Source: Prorocentrum cordatum
Lineage: Eukaryota; Sar; Dinophyceae; Prorocentrales; Prorocentraceae
Reading direction: 5' to 3'
NCBI GenBank assembly: GCA_963575745.1
Contig: CAUYUJ010009557.1
Span: 257,501-321,500 of the forward strand
Length of the DNA: 64,000 nt
This document shows, in pieces, positions 50,890 through 62,870 of the stretch (the stretch's first letter is position 1; every line of letters begins with the position of its first letter). The position numbers and the translations under genes were made by a program. Under the pieces are notes generated by a model. That model made no database searches. It was not told the origin of the DNA and saw only the letters and a program-made list of their open reading frames with translations.

Positions 50890-51765
50890 GCAACCCAGAG
50901 TTCCGAGGATGTCTCAGGCAAGCGTGGCCGGATCACCATGGGGCAGGGCATCTTGGAAACCAGAGTGGCGAGGATGTCGCTGGTCAAGGTGACCAGACGA
51001 CCATGGGGCAGGACACCTCCGAGGTCTGAGTTGTGAGGATGTCTCAAGCGAAAGTGGCCTGACCACCATGGGGCAAGAGATCTCTGAGGTCAGAGTTGCG
51101 AGGATGTCTCTGGGGAGAGTGGTCTGACCACCTCAGCCCAGGGCATCTCGGAGCCCAGAGTTGCGAGGATGTCTCAGGCAGGACTGGCCTGACCACCTGC
51201 TCAGGGCATCTCAGAACCCAGAGTTGCGAGGGTCTCAGGCGAAAAAGGCCGAGACACTATGGAGCAGGGCATCATTGAGGTCAGAGTTGCGAGGATGTCT
51301 CAGGCAAAAGTGGCCTGAACAGCTCAACTCAGGGCATCTCGGGCGAGGATGTCTAAAGCGAAAGTGGTCTAACCACCTCAGCTCAGGGCGTCTCGGAACC
51401 CAGAGTTCCGAGGATGTCTCAGGCGAAAGGGGCCGAGACACTCGAGCAGGGCATCATTGAGATCAGGGTTGCGAGGATGTCTCAGGCGACAGTGGCTGAC
51501 CACCTCAGCTCGGGGCATATCGGAATCGAGACATGCGAGGATGTCTCAGGCGACCGTGGCCTGACCAGCATGGGGCAGGAGATCTCTGAGGTCAGAGTTG
51601 CGAGGATGTCTCAGGCGAAAGTGGTCTAACCACCTCAGCTCAGGGCGTCTCGAAACTCAGAGTCCCGAGGATGTCTCAAGCGAAAGTGGCCGGGCCACCA
51701 TGGGGCAGGGCATCTCCGAGACCAGAGTTGCGAGGATGTCTCAGGCGAAGGTGGCCAGATCACTT
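50890..51765. repeat. Minisatellite array M, ~65-base unit, about 14 copies
   Basis: Unit: GAGTTGCGAGGATGTCTCAG, GCGAAAGTGGCCTGACCACC, TCAGCTCAGGGCATCTCGGA. A single inverted unit (GAGACATCCTCGCAACTCTC) stands at 51985-52010, across 220 bases of other sequence. Confidence 0.94.
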
Positions 51766-52379
51766 CATGTCAAAGCACGTCGGCCTCCAGATTGCCGACG
51801 ACGTCTCACGCGGAACTGGCCGGACGCGAACGCGCCGGCGTCCGGAGACGAACGCCGGCCCCGGCATTCTTGCACGTCCCGCACATGCACTGCACAAGTA
51901 CGCACATCGCACAGGCCGAGCTCGCCGGTGGCCGAGCCAGGCCAGCGATTCCGAGATTCCCTGAGCTCGGGCCGTCAAGCCGCTTTCGCCTGAGACATCC
52001 TCGCAACTCTCACCTCCTCCTCGTCCTCCTCCTCTTCCTCCTCCTCCTCCTCCTCCTCCTCCTCCTTCTCCTCTGGCCGAGCCGAACAGGCAGGCGGGCC
52101 GGCCGAGCCGGGGGCGCCCGCCTCCTCCGCCCCCCCCTCCTCCCCCTTCCACCTCTCCCCCCCCCATCCCTGTTTCTCCGGCCGAGCTGAGAAGGCGCGC
52201 GGGAGAATATTTTATTAGGCGGGCGCGCCACCGCCAGCTCACGAACCGGGCGAAGAACCGCCCCCGCCAGCAGCGGGCGAGTCTAAACGCACAACAAACT
52301 CTTTCAGGAAGCCCTGGCACGCCCCAGGTTAGCTCTGCGAAGGCCAGGAAGCATTGGAGGCACAGGGGTCCCAGACAGC
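51766..52379. other. Interval without recognisable genes
   Basis: TCC run at 52013-52075; GC-rich otherwise. Nothing supported. Confidence 0.5.
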
Positions 52380-52765
52380 TCCTAGGGCATGAGCGTGCAT
52401 GTGCATTGGGATGTGCACGCATGTGCGCCCGCGCGCTTCACCGCATGTGCGTGCATGTGCGGGCCCGCGCGGCCTCCCGAAGAGAGGTTGCACAGGCATG
52501 TGCGTGCATGTGCCGATGACAGATCTGCGATTCTCGAACACCTCCCGCATGTGCAGGCATGTGCGCGCATGTGCGTCGGACTGTGCGTGCATGTGCGTAT
52601 GATGGATACATCAAAACACAGCGCACATGCCCCCGCACATGCCCGGGCACGACGTGCACAGTAGGAAGTCCATCCAAGAAGGACCGCACAGGCCTGGCAC
52701 ATGACTGGCACATGCCGCGCACATGCGCGCACATGACAGCGCGAAAACGGCCGCACATACACCCA
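52380..52765. repeat. GCATGTGC / GCACATGC cluster 2
   Basis: About 25 GCATGTGC or GCACATGC octamers. The orientation changes from GCATGTGC (left) to GCACATGC (right) at about 52625, so the cluster is a large imperfect palindrome. Confidence 0.85.
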
Positions 52766-53330
52766 CCCAGGGGTATAGATGTGAGTGCGGTGTACACGTA
52801 AGTAGTTGTGCGTACGTACACCTAGTTACACCTAATTCTACGCAATTGTCCACAATGTTGCACGTTTACGCAAGGCCTCTCACGTAATTGAAGCAACCAC
52901 GCACGCACTGACGCGGCAAACCACCGCTAAACAAATCACATGTATATCCACGGGCACGGGGCAAAAGGGGAATCAATACAACACCGAACTTTTGTACGGA
53001 ATTTTCCCCGTCTCTCTGGCGCGGCCGACGACGATGACGACGACGACGACTCCGAAGACCGCGACGATCAAACGAGGACGACTAAAACGACGACGACGAC
53101 GACGGCGATGCAAACGGCGGCGGCGGACCTCTTCTCTTCCGTCTCCTCCACAGCCTCCTCCACGAGCCGCACGTTTCCTGTCAGGTGCTGTTTCCTCATT
53201 TGTTTTCCTCTTCACCCTCCTCTTCTTGTTCCCCTAGTGTTCCATCCTCCTCTGCCGCCTCGTTTCCTCCTCCTCCTCTTTTTCGTCCTCCTCCTCATCC
53301 TCCTCTTCCGCCTCCTCCTCCTCCCCCCTC
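52766..53330. other. Interval without recognisable genes
   Basis: GACGACGACG run at 53025-53110 and TCCTCC-rich 53130-53330. A TTACACCTAGTTACAC echo of the 50.5 kb units at 52820-52845. Confidence 0.55.
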
Positions 53331-53408
53331 ATGATGATGATGATGATGATGATGATGATGCTGATCATGATGATGGTGATGATGATGATGATGATCATCA
53401 TGATCACC

Positions 53409-53442
<34 letters not shown>

Positions 53443-53480
53443 TCATCAGCAGCATCAACATCATCATCAGCATCATCATC
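53331..53480. repeat. (ATG)n followed by (CAT)n, a trinucleotide inverted repeat
   Basis: ATGATGATG run up to about 53398, then CACCACCACC and CATCATCATC; the two halves are complementary and can pair as a long hairpin. Confidence 0.9.
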
Positions 53481-53559
53481 AATTCCATTCCTGCTCCCTC
53501 TCCCTGTCCATCCTCCTCTTCCGCGTGGCAACACAGATGTGCACACGGCGGGAAGGTGG

Positions 53560-53880
53560 AGTTACTGGTCCTCCTCCTCCTCCTCCTCCTCCTCCTCCTC
53601 CTCCTCCTCCTCCTCCCCCTCTTCCTCCTCCTCCTCCTCATCCTCCTCCTCGTCTTCCTCCTCCTCCCCTTCCTCCTCCTCCTCCTCCTCCTCCTCCTCC
53701 TCCTCCTCCTCCTCCTCCTCCTGTTCCTTTTCTTCCTCCCCGCCCTGCCCCTCCTCCTCCCTCCTCCTCCTCCTCCTCCTCCTCCTCTCCTCTCTCCTCC
53801 TCCTCCTCCTCCTCCTCCTCCTCCTCCTCCTCCTCCTCCTCCCCTCCCCCTCCTCCCCCTCCTCCTATGCTCCCCCTTCA
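53560..53880. repeat. (TCC)n tract
   Basis: About 300 bases of TCC with few interruptions; the longest such tract in the window. Confidence 0.93.
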
Positions 53881-54954
53881 TCGTGATGCACCGAGTGACA
53901 GGCCCGCGCGGCTTGCGCATATTCAGGCCCTCATGGCTCCTGTGGGACTCACCATGCATCGTATGGCTGTGAAGGGCCCCCTTTTCCAGTGCCGAGCTTG
54001 CTTGGTTATCGCCATAATTCCTGCTGGCCTCAATGCATTGTTGCTCTGTGTGTTCGCCCACGGCCCAACATATCCTCAACCAGAGCGCCCCACTTTTTAG
54101 AACCCGAGCTGTAGACGGTGCTACAATTTTCTAGTGCGTATCTCGGTGACGAGGTTTCCGATCATGCGAATCAGGGGCCCGCGGGTGTCAGTGCGCCGCT
54201 CGATGAAGCTATCGTCGAGCTCAAGAGGCACCAAGTTTTGGTCACCCGCGGTGCGATGGTGTGAACCTTGTGTGGCTCCTACCAAGCGTCTTTTGGACAA
54301 GTCGCCAACTGAAGGATGAGAGGTGGCGAGTGCCTAGGCCCATCCGATCACCCCCTAGCCCGCAGCATGCAGTGGTATGGCGGCTCTTGTGAGCGGGCTG
54401 GCAAGCACCCAAAGCCTGGGAACCCGCTGGAGATTGTTCGATAATTTGCCACGTTTCGAGTAGGTTAGGCCCTGTTGGCTAATTTTGCATGCGCTCGCTC
54501 CTGGACCTGTTTCCTGGCAACTGCAGCCCGCATCACCTCTCGCTTCCGGTCCGCTTAGGTGCCGCTTAGGCCTTCGGTTTGCCGGCGCGTCAGGCAATTA
54601 GGTTCGCGCGTGACGCGCCCGTCCCGTTTGACGTCGCCTGCGCTTTCGCTTGCGGCTGCGACAAACAAGTAGGTTCGGCCCTGTCTGCCCTCACGTGCTG
54701 ACGGTGCTTGGGGCGAGCTTGGCCCACTGCCGGCCCGTGCTGCCAGCATCGGTTGCACGACTCGGCCGCCTGCTGGGTCTCCTCCTCCCCCCTCCGACCC
54801 CCGGGGTGGGCCCACGAGGTCGAGCGCGGCGCAACGTAGCCCCCGACAGACCTCCAAGAGGCCTCGAGACAGCCTTGCGATAGCCATGGCTGCACATGGC
54901 TCAAAATATACCCCGACCGCCCCAAACCGGACCTGGCCAGACATGGGCCTTGAC
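53881..54954. other. Interval without recognisable genes
   Basis: Frames on both strands up to 78 codons in 53.9-54.3 kb show no domain. Nothing else recognised. Confidence 0.5.
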
Positions 54955-57150
54955 GAGGGCTTAAGCAGGCCCACGGTCGTGTCTGAACACGCTGGCGGGA
55001 GCACGCGGGCCGCCAAAAAATTCCAACGCGATCGGGGGGCGCCCCTGCATTCAAGCAGTTGGGGGGGGGGGGCCTCGACGCGAAAAGCTGTTGGGCGCCT
55101 TGCGGCTGGAGGGCATTTCTTTCGCCGCGCCGCCTTGCCGCCCCCCCCACCCGCGGGAATTGACCGCAAGAGAAAAGAAATAATGAAACGTAGAGCACCG
55201 ACAATAGCTGCCGATCTGGAACTCCAGCCACAGGAAACCCGCTGACAGAAAGTAACAGAAAGGAGCTGAATGTCACCCGACCATACAGGGACCAAGTACT
55301 GACCAGGGACAATGGGCGCACCCGAACGCAACTACACTTGGACCAGCGCATCCGAAGCTAGCCGACTGCATGCGAACGCATCTGAACGAAACTGACTGTA
55401 ACTGAATGCGGCCCCGCACAACGTAGTGCAACTTACCGCGGCTGCAGGGCTGTCGCAAGCGCCTCGGCGGAAAGCCCCCGCGCGCCGCGTTAACGAACTG
55501 CCCATCGCAAGCGGTGGGCTACGCGCTACCACGCGCAACTGGGTGCAACTGACTGTTGACGGCGAAGGCAGCTTAGCGCGAATGTGGCGAGCGCGCAAGC
55601 AGGCCAGCAGCAGGCGCCGACTTCGAACACCAGCCGCAGGTATTCGGTCATTGAATGTAGCTGCGCGTAAATCGGCGTCTCGGACCGCAGCGACACATCG
55701 CCGATCATATCCGACTGCCAACGAACGCATCTGATTGCAATTCGATGTAATTGAATGTAGCTCCGCGCAACGCGGCGTAACTTCGCGAAGCCGCTGGGCT
55801 GTTGCAATATTCTCGGCGGAAAGCCCCCCCGTGCACCACATTGCGCGTAGTATCCATCGCAAACGATGAGATTACGTGCGACCGCGTGCAACAAGGCGCA
55901 AATGACTGTTGGCGGGGGCAATTGAAAACAATCGAGCGTAGCCGACGCAACCACTGCGCAACTCCGTGTAGCTGAACGTAACTCAGTGCGACCGCGCGTA
56001 GAATAATGCAGCTCGGCCCAAGTCGAGCGCGGCTCGAGATAGCCTCCAACGGGACCTCCAAGAAGCCTCGAGACAGCCTCGAGGTGGCCCAAGCGATCTG
56101 AGCATGGCTGCAGAAGGCCGACGAAAGCCTCTAGCCGGGAACGGCTCAAGCTAGGCCTTCGGGAGGGCTCAAGCAAGCCCCATATCGCGTCTGAGTGCGC
56201 GGGTGGGACTACGTGAAACGTCGGCGATTTCCAGCGCCGCGTGGGGGGGGGGCCTGCGTCCAAGCTGCAGGGGAGGGGGGCCGAGTGCAAGGAGTTGCTG
56301 GGCGTCCTGCGGCGGGATGAAATTTCCTTCGCCACGCTGTCTCGCCCCCCCACCGCCCCGTGCGCAAATTGGTCGCGAACAAGCGGCGAGGAGATAATGC
56401 AGCGCAACGTGCCCGCCGCGGCCGCCGATCTGGAACTCCAGCCACGAGGGGCCTGCTGACCGAACGTGGCATAATGGAAGCGAATGGAATCCTACCAGTG
56501 CTGGAATCGAATAACTGACAGTGGAAAATGGGCGCATTTAAACGCAACTACACATAGCCCACCGCAACCGAATCTTCCCGGCTGCACGCGGCCGCGTCTG
56601 AGCGAAACTGAATGCGACGGAATCAGTTCGGTGCAACGCAGCGTAACTTATCGCGGCGGCTGGGCTGTCTCAGGTTTCTCGGCGGATTGCCCCCGCGCGC
56701 CAAGTTACGCGCAACGCCCGTAGCAAACAACAACCCTGCGCGCTACCGCGCGCAACGGGGTGCAAGTGACCGCTGGTGGTGAAGGCACCTGAGCGCGAAT
56801 GCAACGAGTGCGCGGGAGGCCAGCCGCGGGCGCCGATATCGCACGCCAGCCACAGGTATTCGGTCATTGAACGTGGCTGAGTATAACGGGGTGCATCGGA
56901 ACGCAGCTACACATAGCCGTACATATCCGAATGTAGCCGACTGCAAACGACCGCGTCCGAGCACAACTACACATAACTGAGCGTAGCTCCGCGCAGCGCT
57001 GGGCTGTTGCAAGAATCTCGGCGGGAAGTACCCGTGCACCGCGTTGCGCGTGGCATCCGTCGCAAACGATGGGATCGCGCGCGAACGCGCGCAACTGGGT
57101 GCAACTGAATGTTGGCGAGGGTAACTGGGCGCAACTGAACGCAGCCGAGT
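54955..57150. repeat. Tandem duplication of a ~1.2 kb segment
   Basis: 54955-56164 and 56165-57150 are direct copies. Each has GATCTGGAACTCCAGCCAC and an opposing TTCGCCGCGCCGCC / TTCGCCACGCTGTC block, then GGTATTCGGTCATTGAA. Inside each, a ~340-base subunit with GGGCTGTxGCAA and CTCGGCGGAAAGCCCCC occurs twice (55440 and 55790; 56670 and 57000). A fifth subunit occurs at 60085. Filler is AACTGAATGT-type decamers. Confidence 0.88.
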
Positions 57151-58205
57151 GCTGCCATTGCGTAACTTCGTGTACATTAGCGTAACTGAATGCAAAGTAC
57201 TGCAACTTACTTAGCGCGCCTTGGGAAAACGCCCTGGGATCAATTGTTTCTGGCTCTTTTTTTTGCGTCGTTTCCAGGTCTCCGCTCCAACGTCAATCCA
57301 AGGAGTCATTCTGTTTCATTCCAGCTTCATGCATCATCGTTTCCAGGTTGGCCTCGCAACGCGCTGCGCTGCATCCAACACCGACAGGCGACGCGTGATA
57401 AGAGCTCGCCGCGCATTCTCCTGAATGCTTTTCTGGGAGGACAGAAAGCCGACGCCGACGCCGAGAAAGTTACTTGTTCCATATAGGGTGGACTTGCGAT
57501 TTGGACCAGCGCGAGCTCGCCCCGGCCTTCGGAATCGCGGGGGGCGGGGGGTGGGGAACGTCGCGCAGCGCGCGGGAAGGAGGGCAGGGAACCAGAAGCG
57601 CACGCGAGAGGCGACGTTGGCGGGCGTGCTCGGGAGGGGGGGCCAGAGGGAAGGACGCGGCTTCCTCCATGACGCAAGCCTCCCACTGCATCGCCGCCGC
57701 CCCCATGCGCCCCCCCCCGCCCGTTTGGCCCCCGCCGTCTCTCCCCCCTCCTCCCGCCCGCCCCCTGCCCGCCGCTAATCGCGCCCCTGACGCTCTGCAA
57801 GCCCGAGGCCGGCGCCCGACGTCGGCTCCGATCCCACCGCCCAAGCCCCGCGCCGAGAGGGGGGCGCGGCTGCCCTGCGCGGCCATTGGAGGGTGAAAGT
57901 GGGGGTCGGGCGCAGGGTCCCGGCAATGATGTTTTTTAAGGCCATGAATGGGCGATGCATCTTCGATTGCTGTGTTCGGCGGGGGAACTAATTGAAGCCC
58001 CCCGCCTGCGCCCGAACGCGAGACTCGAGGGGGGAGGAAGCTAGGGGGCGGGGGGCTCGGGAAAGGCGACGAAGGCAACGTGCGCTAAGGGCGCAAAAAG
58101 AAAAGGCTGGAACACGCGAAAGCGGCCAGGTGAGTGTCGAAATCTGCCCAGCCAATCTGACATGCGGAACACTGCGCCTCAGTTCTGGGGATCTCGAAGG
58201 CCAGG
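57151..58205. other. Interval without recognisable genes
   Basis: 57540-57900 is GC-rich and open on both strands, with no motif. A GCATCATCGTTTCCAGGTTGG / TCGTTTCCAGGTCTCCG pair lies at 57268-57350. Confidence 0.5.
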
Positions 58206-58438
58206 GCAAAATGTGAATTCACATCGTGGGGAAAAGCAAAATGTGAATTCACATTTTGGGAAAAAGGAAAATGTGAATTCACATTTTGGGAAAAAGGAAC
58301 ATGTGAATTCACATTTAGGGATGTTGTGTAGGATTCTTAATGAAGGGGCCAGAATGTGAATTCACATTTTGGGAAAAAGGAAAATGTGAATTCACATTTT
58401 GGGGAAAAGGAAAATGTGAATTCACATTTTGGGAGAAT
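58206..58438. repeat. Array N of a 20-base perfect palindrome
   Basis: Seven copies of a ~28-base unit whose core AAAATGTGAATTCACATTTT is a perfect 20-base palindrome followed by GGGAAAAAGG. A 38-base spacer (58312-58350) interrupts after the fourth copy. It stands in GC-rich surroundings. Confidence 0.95.
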
Positions 58439-58439
58439 C

Positions 58440-59930
58440 GCGGGGCCCATTCCAAATCTGTCTTGGGGGTCGAGAAGTCATCGTTTGGGAACATACGCGA
58501 TCATCAACCGCACAATCAAGACACACTTGCACTCCACTTCGCCGACCCACGCGCAATATGCAAGAACGCCCGCACGCATGAACGATAATGGATGGACGGC
58601 GCGTGTGCCCGCGCGGGCAACGCGCGGGCACGAATGACTGGCCATCAATGACCGCCAGCATTGGATGCCAATCGTACCCGATCACATACATGAGCGATAC
58701 ATTGAGCATACATGGGGCATTCAGCCCCCATTGAAGACCCCCTGTTGCAGACCCCCTCTTTCACCCTCCAAGGCCATGGCCCGAGAACGCGGCGCCCTCT
58801 TAGCCCCGGCCCACGGGCCCTGGCCAACGTCCAAAGTCGTCGATGGGGCTCCGCTCCACCCGCCGTTCCAGCGGGGACCTTGGCGCTGGCGCCCCTGCGA
58901 TCGCAGGCCATGGGGCGCGCGCGGGGCCGCGCGGCTCGCTGGGCGGGCGCCGCGCATTGAGCCCGCGCGCGGCGCGGCGCCCTCGTGGCCGAGGGAACCT
59001 TGCTGGGACTGACGGGGCCCATGGGGCCGGCGCGGCTCGCGCGGCCCACGAGCCGCGCGCGGTCGATGGACATCTTACAAAGTAATTGAAGGAACTGGAA
59101 AAGGCCCGCGTCGCCCCCGCGCGCGCAGGGCTGACGCCCATCGACGCGGCGCATGTTAAACCGAAGACGCGGGCGCCCGCGTTCAACTGAGGCTCCGCAA
59201 CTTCTTTTCCAGGCGGGATCTCGGCATCGGCGTCGGGCCCCAGCGCCCCGACATTCCGAGCTCGCATCGCGCTCTGCCTGTCAATCGCTGCCCGATCCCG
59301 CGCGCGTCAGACCCGGGGGCGTCGTTGGCGCCACAACGGCGGCGTCGGCGTCGCAGCGGCGAGCGGCGGCGGCGACGTCCTCGACGCTTCCGCTCGCCCT
59401 TGGCCAAGGATCGAAATTGTCCGGTCGAAACCGTTTCCCAATGCTTTCCCAATGCGTTTCCAGCGCGTTTCTCTCCCCCCTCCCGGGCGGGTCGGACAGC
59501 GACTGGCAGGTGTCGCGCGATGAGAACTAGACGCTCTCTCCGAACAGTTCCTCCATTGCACCTCCTGCCCGCTGCAGCCGCCGCCTTCCGCCCGCGCTGC
59601 CCGGCGCTGCCGCCGCCCGGCGCTGCTGCCCGCTGCCGCTGCGCGCCGCCGCCGCCGATGCCCGCCGCGCCTCCTGCCCCGTTGCCGTCATCGTCGGCGC
59701 TCTCGCATGGCGTCGCCCGTTCGCCAGCCGGTGTTATTGTTTGTTCATATCTATATATATAAACATAAACATAACGGGCGTTTGCTTGCTGTTCCCAGCT
59801 TGCGCCGGCTCGAGAAACTAAGTTCCAACAGGTCGCGCGGGGACGTTTTTCGATCATTTTGAATGCCCGTGTTCCATCTTTTCCGGGTGCCCGCCGCAGG
59901 CTCACAAGACGCGCTCAGGGCGTTTAACTT
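58440..59930. other. Interval without recognisable genes
   Basis: GC-rich; GGCGCGCG-type short repeats at 58900-59060. Open frames on both strands show no family motif. Confidence 0.5.
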
Positions 59931-59934
59931 CAAG

Positions 59935-60545
59935 TATCTCGGCACGACGCACCGCGACCCAGTGCGACCCTGTGCGCCGCGTGCAACTGAGCGTAGCACA
60001 CTGTAATTAGTGTAAAGTAGCCTGGATGGCTTATCTTGGCGCGTCCCTACGCAGCCCCATGCCGCGTAGCTGAATTCGACGGAGCTGCCGGGCTGTTGCA
60101 AGAAACTCGGCGGACAACTACCGTGCGCCAAGTTGCACGTAACGTCGCATACAATCAGATTGCGCGCTACCACGCGCAACTGGGCGCGACTGAGTCTCGG
60201 CGAGGGCAAGTGAACGCGGCCGAGCGCAGGCGAGTGCAGCCGCTGCGTAAGTCCGCGTAACTTAGTGTAACTCACTGTAACAGATGTCGTTTAACATTGC
60301 CCAGTACGATGACCCCGTGTAGCCACGTGCAAATGCGCGCAACTCAATGTAGCTCAGTGCAGCTGGGTGCGAAACACTGTAACGTTGTGTAGCTTCATGT
60401 AACTGAATGTAAAGGACTATAACGTAGTGTAACGTATTGGAACATAATGTGAGCGCGTGGAACTCAGTGCTAACTTAATGTAACTTAATGCAACAGACGA
60501 AAAATCGTGAAACTTAATGCAACTCAAGGTAACTGAATGTGACTT
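59935..60545. repeat. AACTGAATGT decamer array with a subunit of the 55-57 kb duplication
   Basis: Units of 10-12 bases (GTAACTTAATGTAACTxAAT) from 60240 to 60545 and 59960-60020. 60070-60235 carries GGGCTGTTGCAAGAAACTCG, the same subunit as in 54.95-57.15 kb. Confidence 0.85.
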
Positions 60546-61269
60546 TGGGACACCCTAAAGAAAGCAATGCAAAAGGGCCCGCTCGCGACGACGCCAGCCG
60601 CGGCCGCGGTGCAACGCTCGGCTGGATTCGGCCGAAGATGGCGACTTCTGCGCGCGCTGACCCGGCGCCCAAGCTCAACTTCCTCCGCCCGCGGATCGCC
60701 CCGCCCCCAGAGGCGAGAACCCCCCCCCGCGAACGCCGGCTACACAACCGTCCAGGACTAGTTACAACCAGCCATCTAGAGACGACAATAATACTCTAGT
60801 GAGAAAGCTTCGCGCAACTACTCATACGAAAAACGCGTCTAAAAGGGTATGCACTCGTTCTGGGAGGCAGCATGAGTGCCGCGGTTGGAATTGCGTCGTT
60901 TAAACCCGAGGCACAAAAAAACGGACAATGGCCGCCAACCTTACTGCATTTCCACGATTGGAAAAAAGAGAACTAGAGCCATTCCAAAAACCGTGCAACG
61001 CGTCAAGAACAGCGCGAGCGCATTTCAAAGACTTTGCACGCGCCCGCCGGAAGACCGGCGCGCGCCTCCCCAGATCTATGCAGGACCAGCGGCCTGAACG
61101 GAGCCCTCCGGGATCGACTGGGCCTGTCCGACGTCTCCTGGGCGGTCCGCGGAAGGAGATGGGACCCCCCAGGAATCCTGCAGCGATCTCCAAGGGTAGG
61201 GTTGTCAACGCGATCTCTGATGAACCCTGTCAGGGGCTCTCAGGGATCCTGCAATGGGGGAACATAACG
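60546..61269. other. Interval without recognisable genes
   Basis: Nothing supported; 61180-61260 begins the GGATCTCTC-type repeats. Confidence 0.5.
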
Positions 61270-61415
61270 TGGCATAAACATAAAAAATCGGAGGTCCGCG
61301 CGGATTTCTCGGATCGGCGCTGGACCCCCTCCCTGGCGCGGCGCCGCCGCCGGGGGGCCCCAGCGCCGATCCGAGAAATCCGCGCGGACCTCAGAGTTTT
61401 TATGTTTATGTCACT
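61270..61415. repeat. Palindromic element family P, copy P7
   Basis: CATAAACATAAAAAATCGGA, GGTCCGCGCGGATTTCTCGG and ATCGGCGCTGGACCCC on the left; GCCGATCCGAGAAATCCGCG, CGGACCTCAGAGTTTTTATG and TTTATGTC on the right. The arms are nearly perfect over about 55 bases, so this is probably the youngest copy. It sits inside the GGATC repeat. Confidence 0.95.
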
Positions 61416-61429
61416 TCTTGTTCCCCTAT

Positions 61430-62870
61430 GTAAGAATCTCTCGGACATCCTGGAAGGTTCCCTCCAGAAACGCGCGCGGCTCTTTCATGGGCCCCGGAAG
61501 GGTCGCCCAGGAATCTGGGGAGGATCCCCGCGGGAACCTGCAAGGGCTGTTTCGGAAGATTCCCCGGGAATCCCGCGAGGATCTCCGCGGAATGCCGGGG
61601 TGATCCCCCGTGAACTCTGTAAGGATCTCTCGAGGATCTTGCAAGGATCTCTCGGACCTCCTGGGCGGCTCTCTCAGGAAGCGCGCGTGGTTCTCTCGGG
61701 GATCCCAGAAGGATCACCCATGAATCCTACGAAGATCTCCTGAGGATCATGCAGCGGACTCTCGGGAATCCGCACCGTGCATTTCAGGGACCCTCTCAGG
61801 ATTCACCAAGGGTCACGCATGGATTTCTTCAAGAACCCGTAAAGATTTGCCGGGGTTCCTGCAAGGATCTCCGAGGGATCCCGGACGGATCTGGCGGGAT
61901 CTTGTTATGAGCTCTCAGGAATATTGCGCGGGTCTCTGGGGCATTTTAGAAGAATCCTGCATGGATCTTCGAAGAATCTTGGAAGGGTCTCCGAAGGATC
62001 GCGATGCGCAACATATCCTCGCAAGATCCCTGCGGGAATCCGAAGGGGCTGCCAGAAGAATCCTGGAAAGAAGGCCCCAAGAACTTAGGAAAATAACCTC
62101 TGACGAATCCCACGAAAAATCTGGAACGCAAGACGACAGAATCCGGAAGGACGGGAAGAATCTCCCAGGAAGAAGTCCAGGAAGAATCTCCCAGAAATTC
62201 GAGCGAATCCCTTCAGGAGTCCGTGAAGACTCCTTCAGGAATTAAGGGGGATCCTTCAGGAACCCTGACGGGAATCCTTCATGGAACTCAGACGAATTAC
62301 CACACGGGACTTTTGTCCGAAGAACCGCGAAGAATGTATGAAGGACCATGGAAAGTCTCTGAAGAACCACGGGCAATCCCGACATAATCACGAAGATCCA
62401 TGGGAAAGCCAGAAGCATGACGCTTCCTGGAGAAACTCTGGATCATCACGAGAGATCCTGAGAATCTTCGAAATACATTTGAGAAATCAGGGGGGACTTC
62501 TAGAGGAATCCGACAGAATCCAAAAAAGCGCTGGGAACCCTTGATACATCCCATACGAATCCCCCTCGACTCTGGAGCAATCCTTAGAAATCCAGAACAT
62601 CTCTGAGGACTCCACAGGAAACCCTGCTGAAGTATTGCAAAGATGCTGAAACAAATCGAAGAGTCTCGAAGTAATGTTCACACAATATGTAAAAGATCCC
62701 GAATGCATCCTTGAAGAAACACCCGGAATCCTTGAATAATCGTTCGAACAGAACCTGGGAGAATCTCAGAAAGAAATCTGTAGGGTGTCTCGGAGGAACC
62801 TGTAAGGAATCCCGAAGGAACCTCCAAGGAATCTTCGCAGAGCTTCCAAAGCGGTTGGAATGGGTACTAC
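61430..62870. repeat. GGATCTCTCGGGGATCC / GAATCCTTCAGGAATC array
   Basis: About 45 imperfect ~30-base units around AGGATCTCxxGGGAATCC. The left half is GC-richer (GGATCTCTCGG); from about 61900 it drifts to GAATCxTxxAGGAA. Confidence 0.85.

Noticed and set aside
53234-54079. 280-codon minus frame with Arg-, Gly- and Met-rich blocks
   Set aside because: Translation of TCC, CAT and ATG runs; the first ~75 residues have no recognisable domain.
54880-54905. Resemblance of ATAGCCATGGCTGCACATGGCTCAA to the dinoflagellate spliced leader
   Set aside because: The match to CCGTAGCCATTTTGGCTCAAG is broken by the central bases and an insertion; no gene follows.
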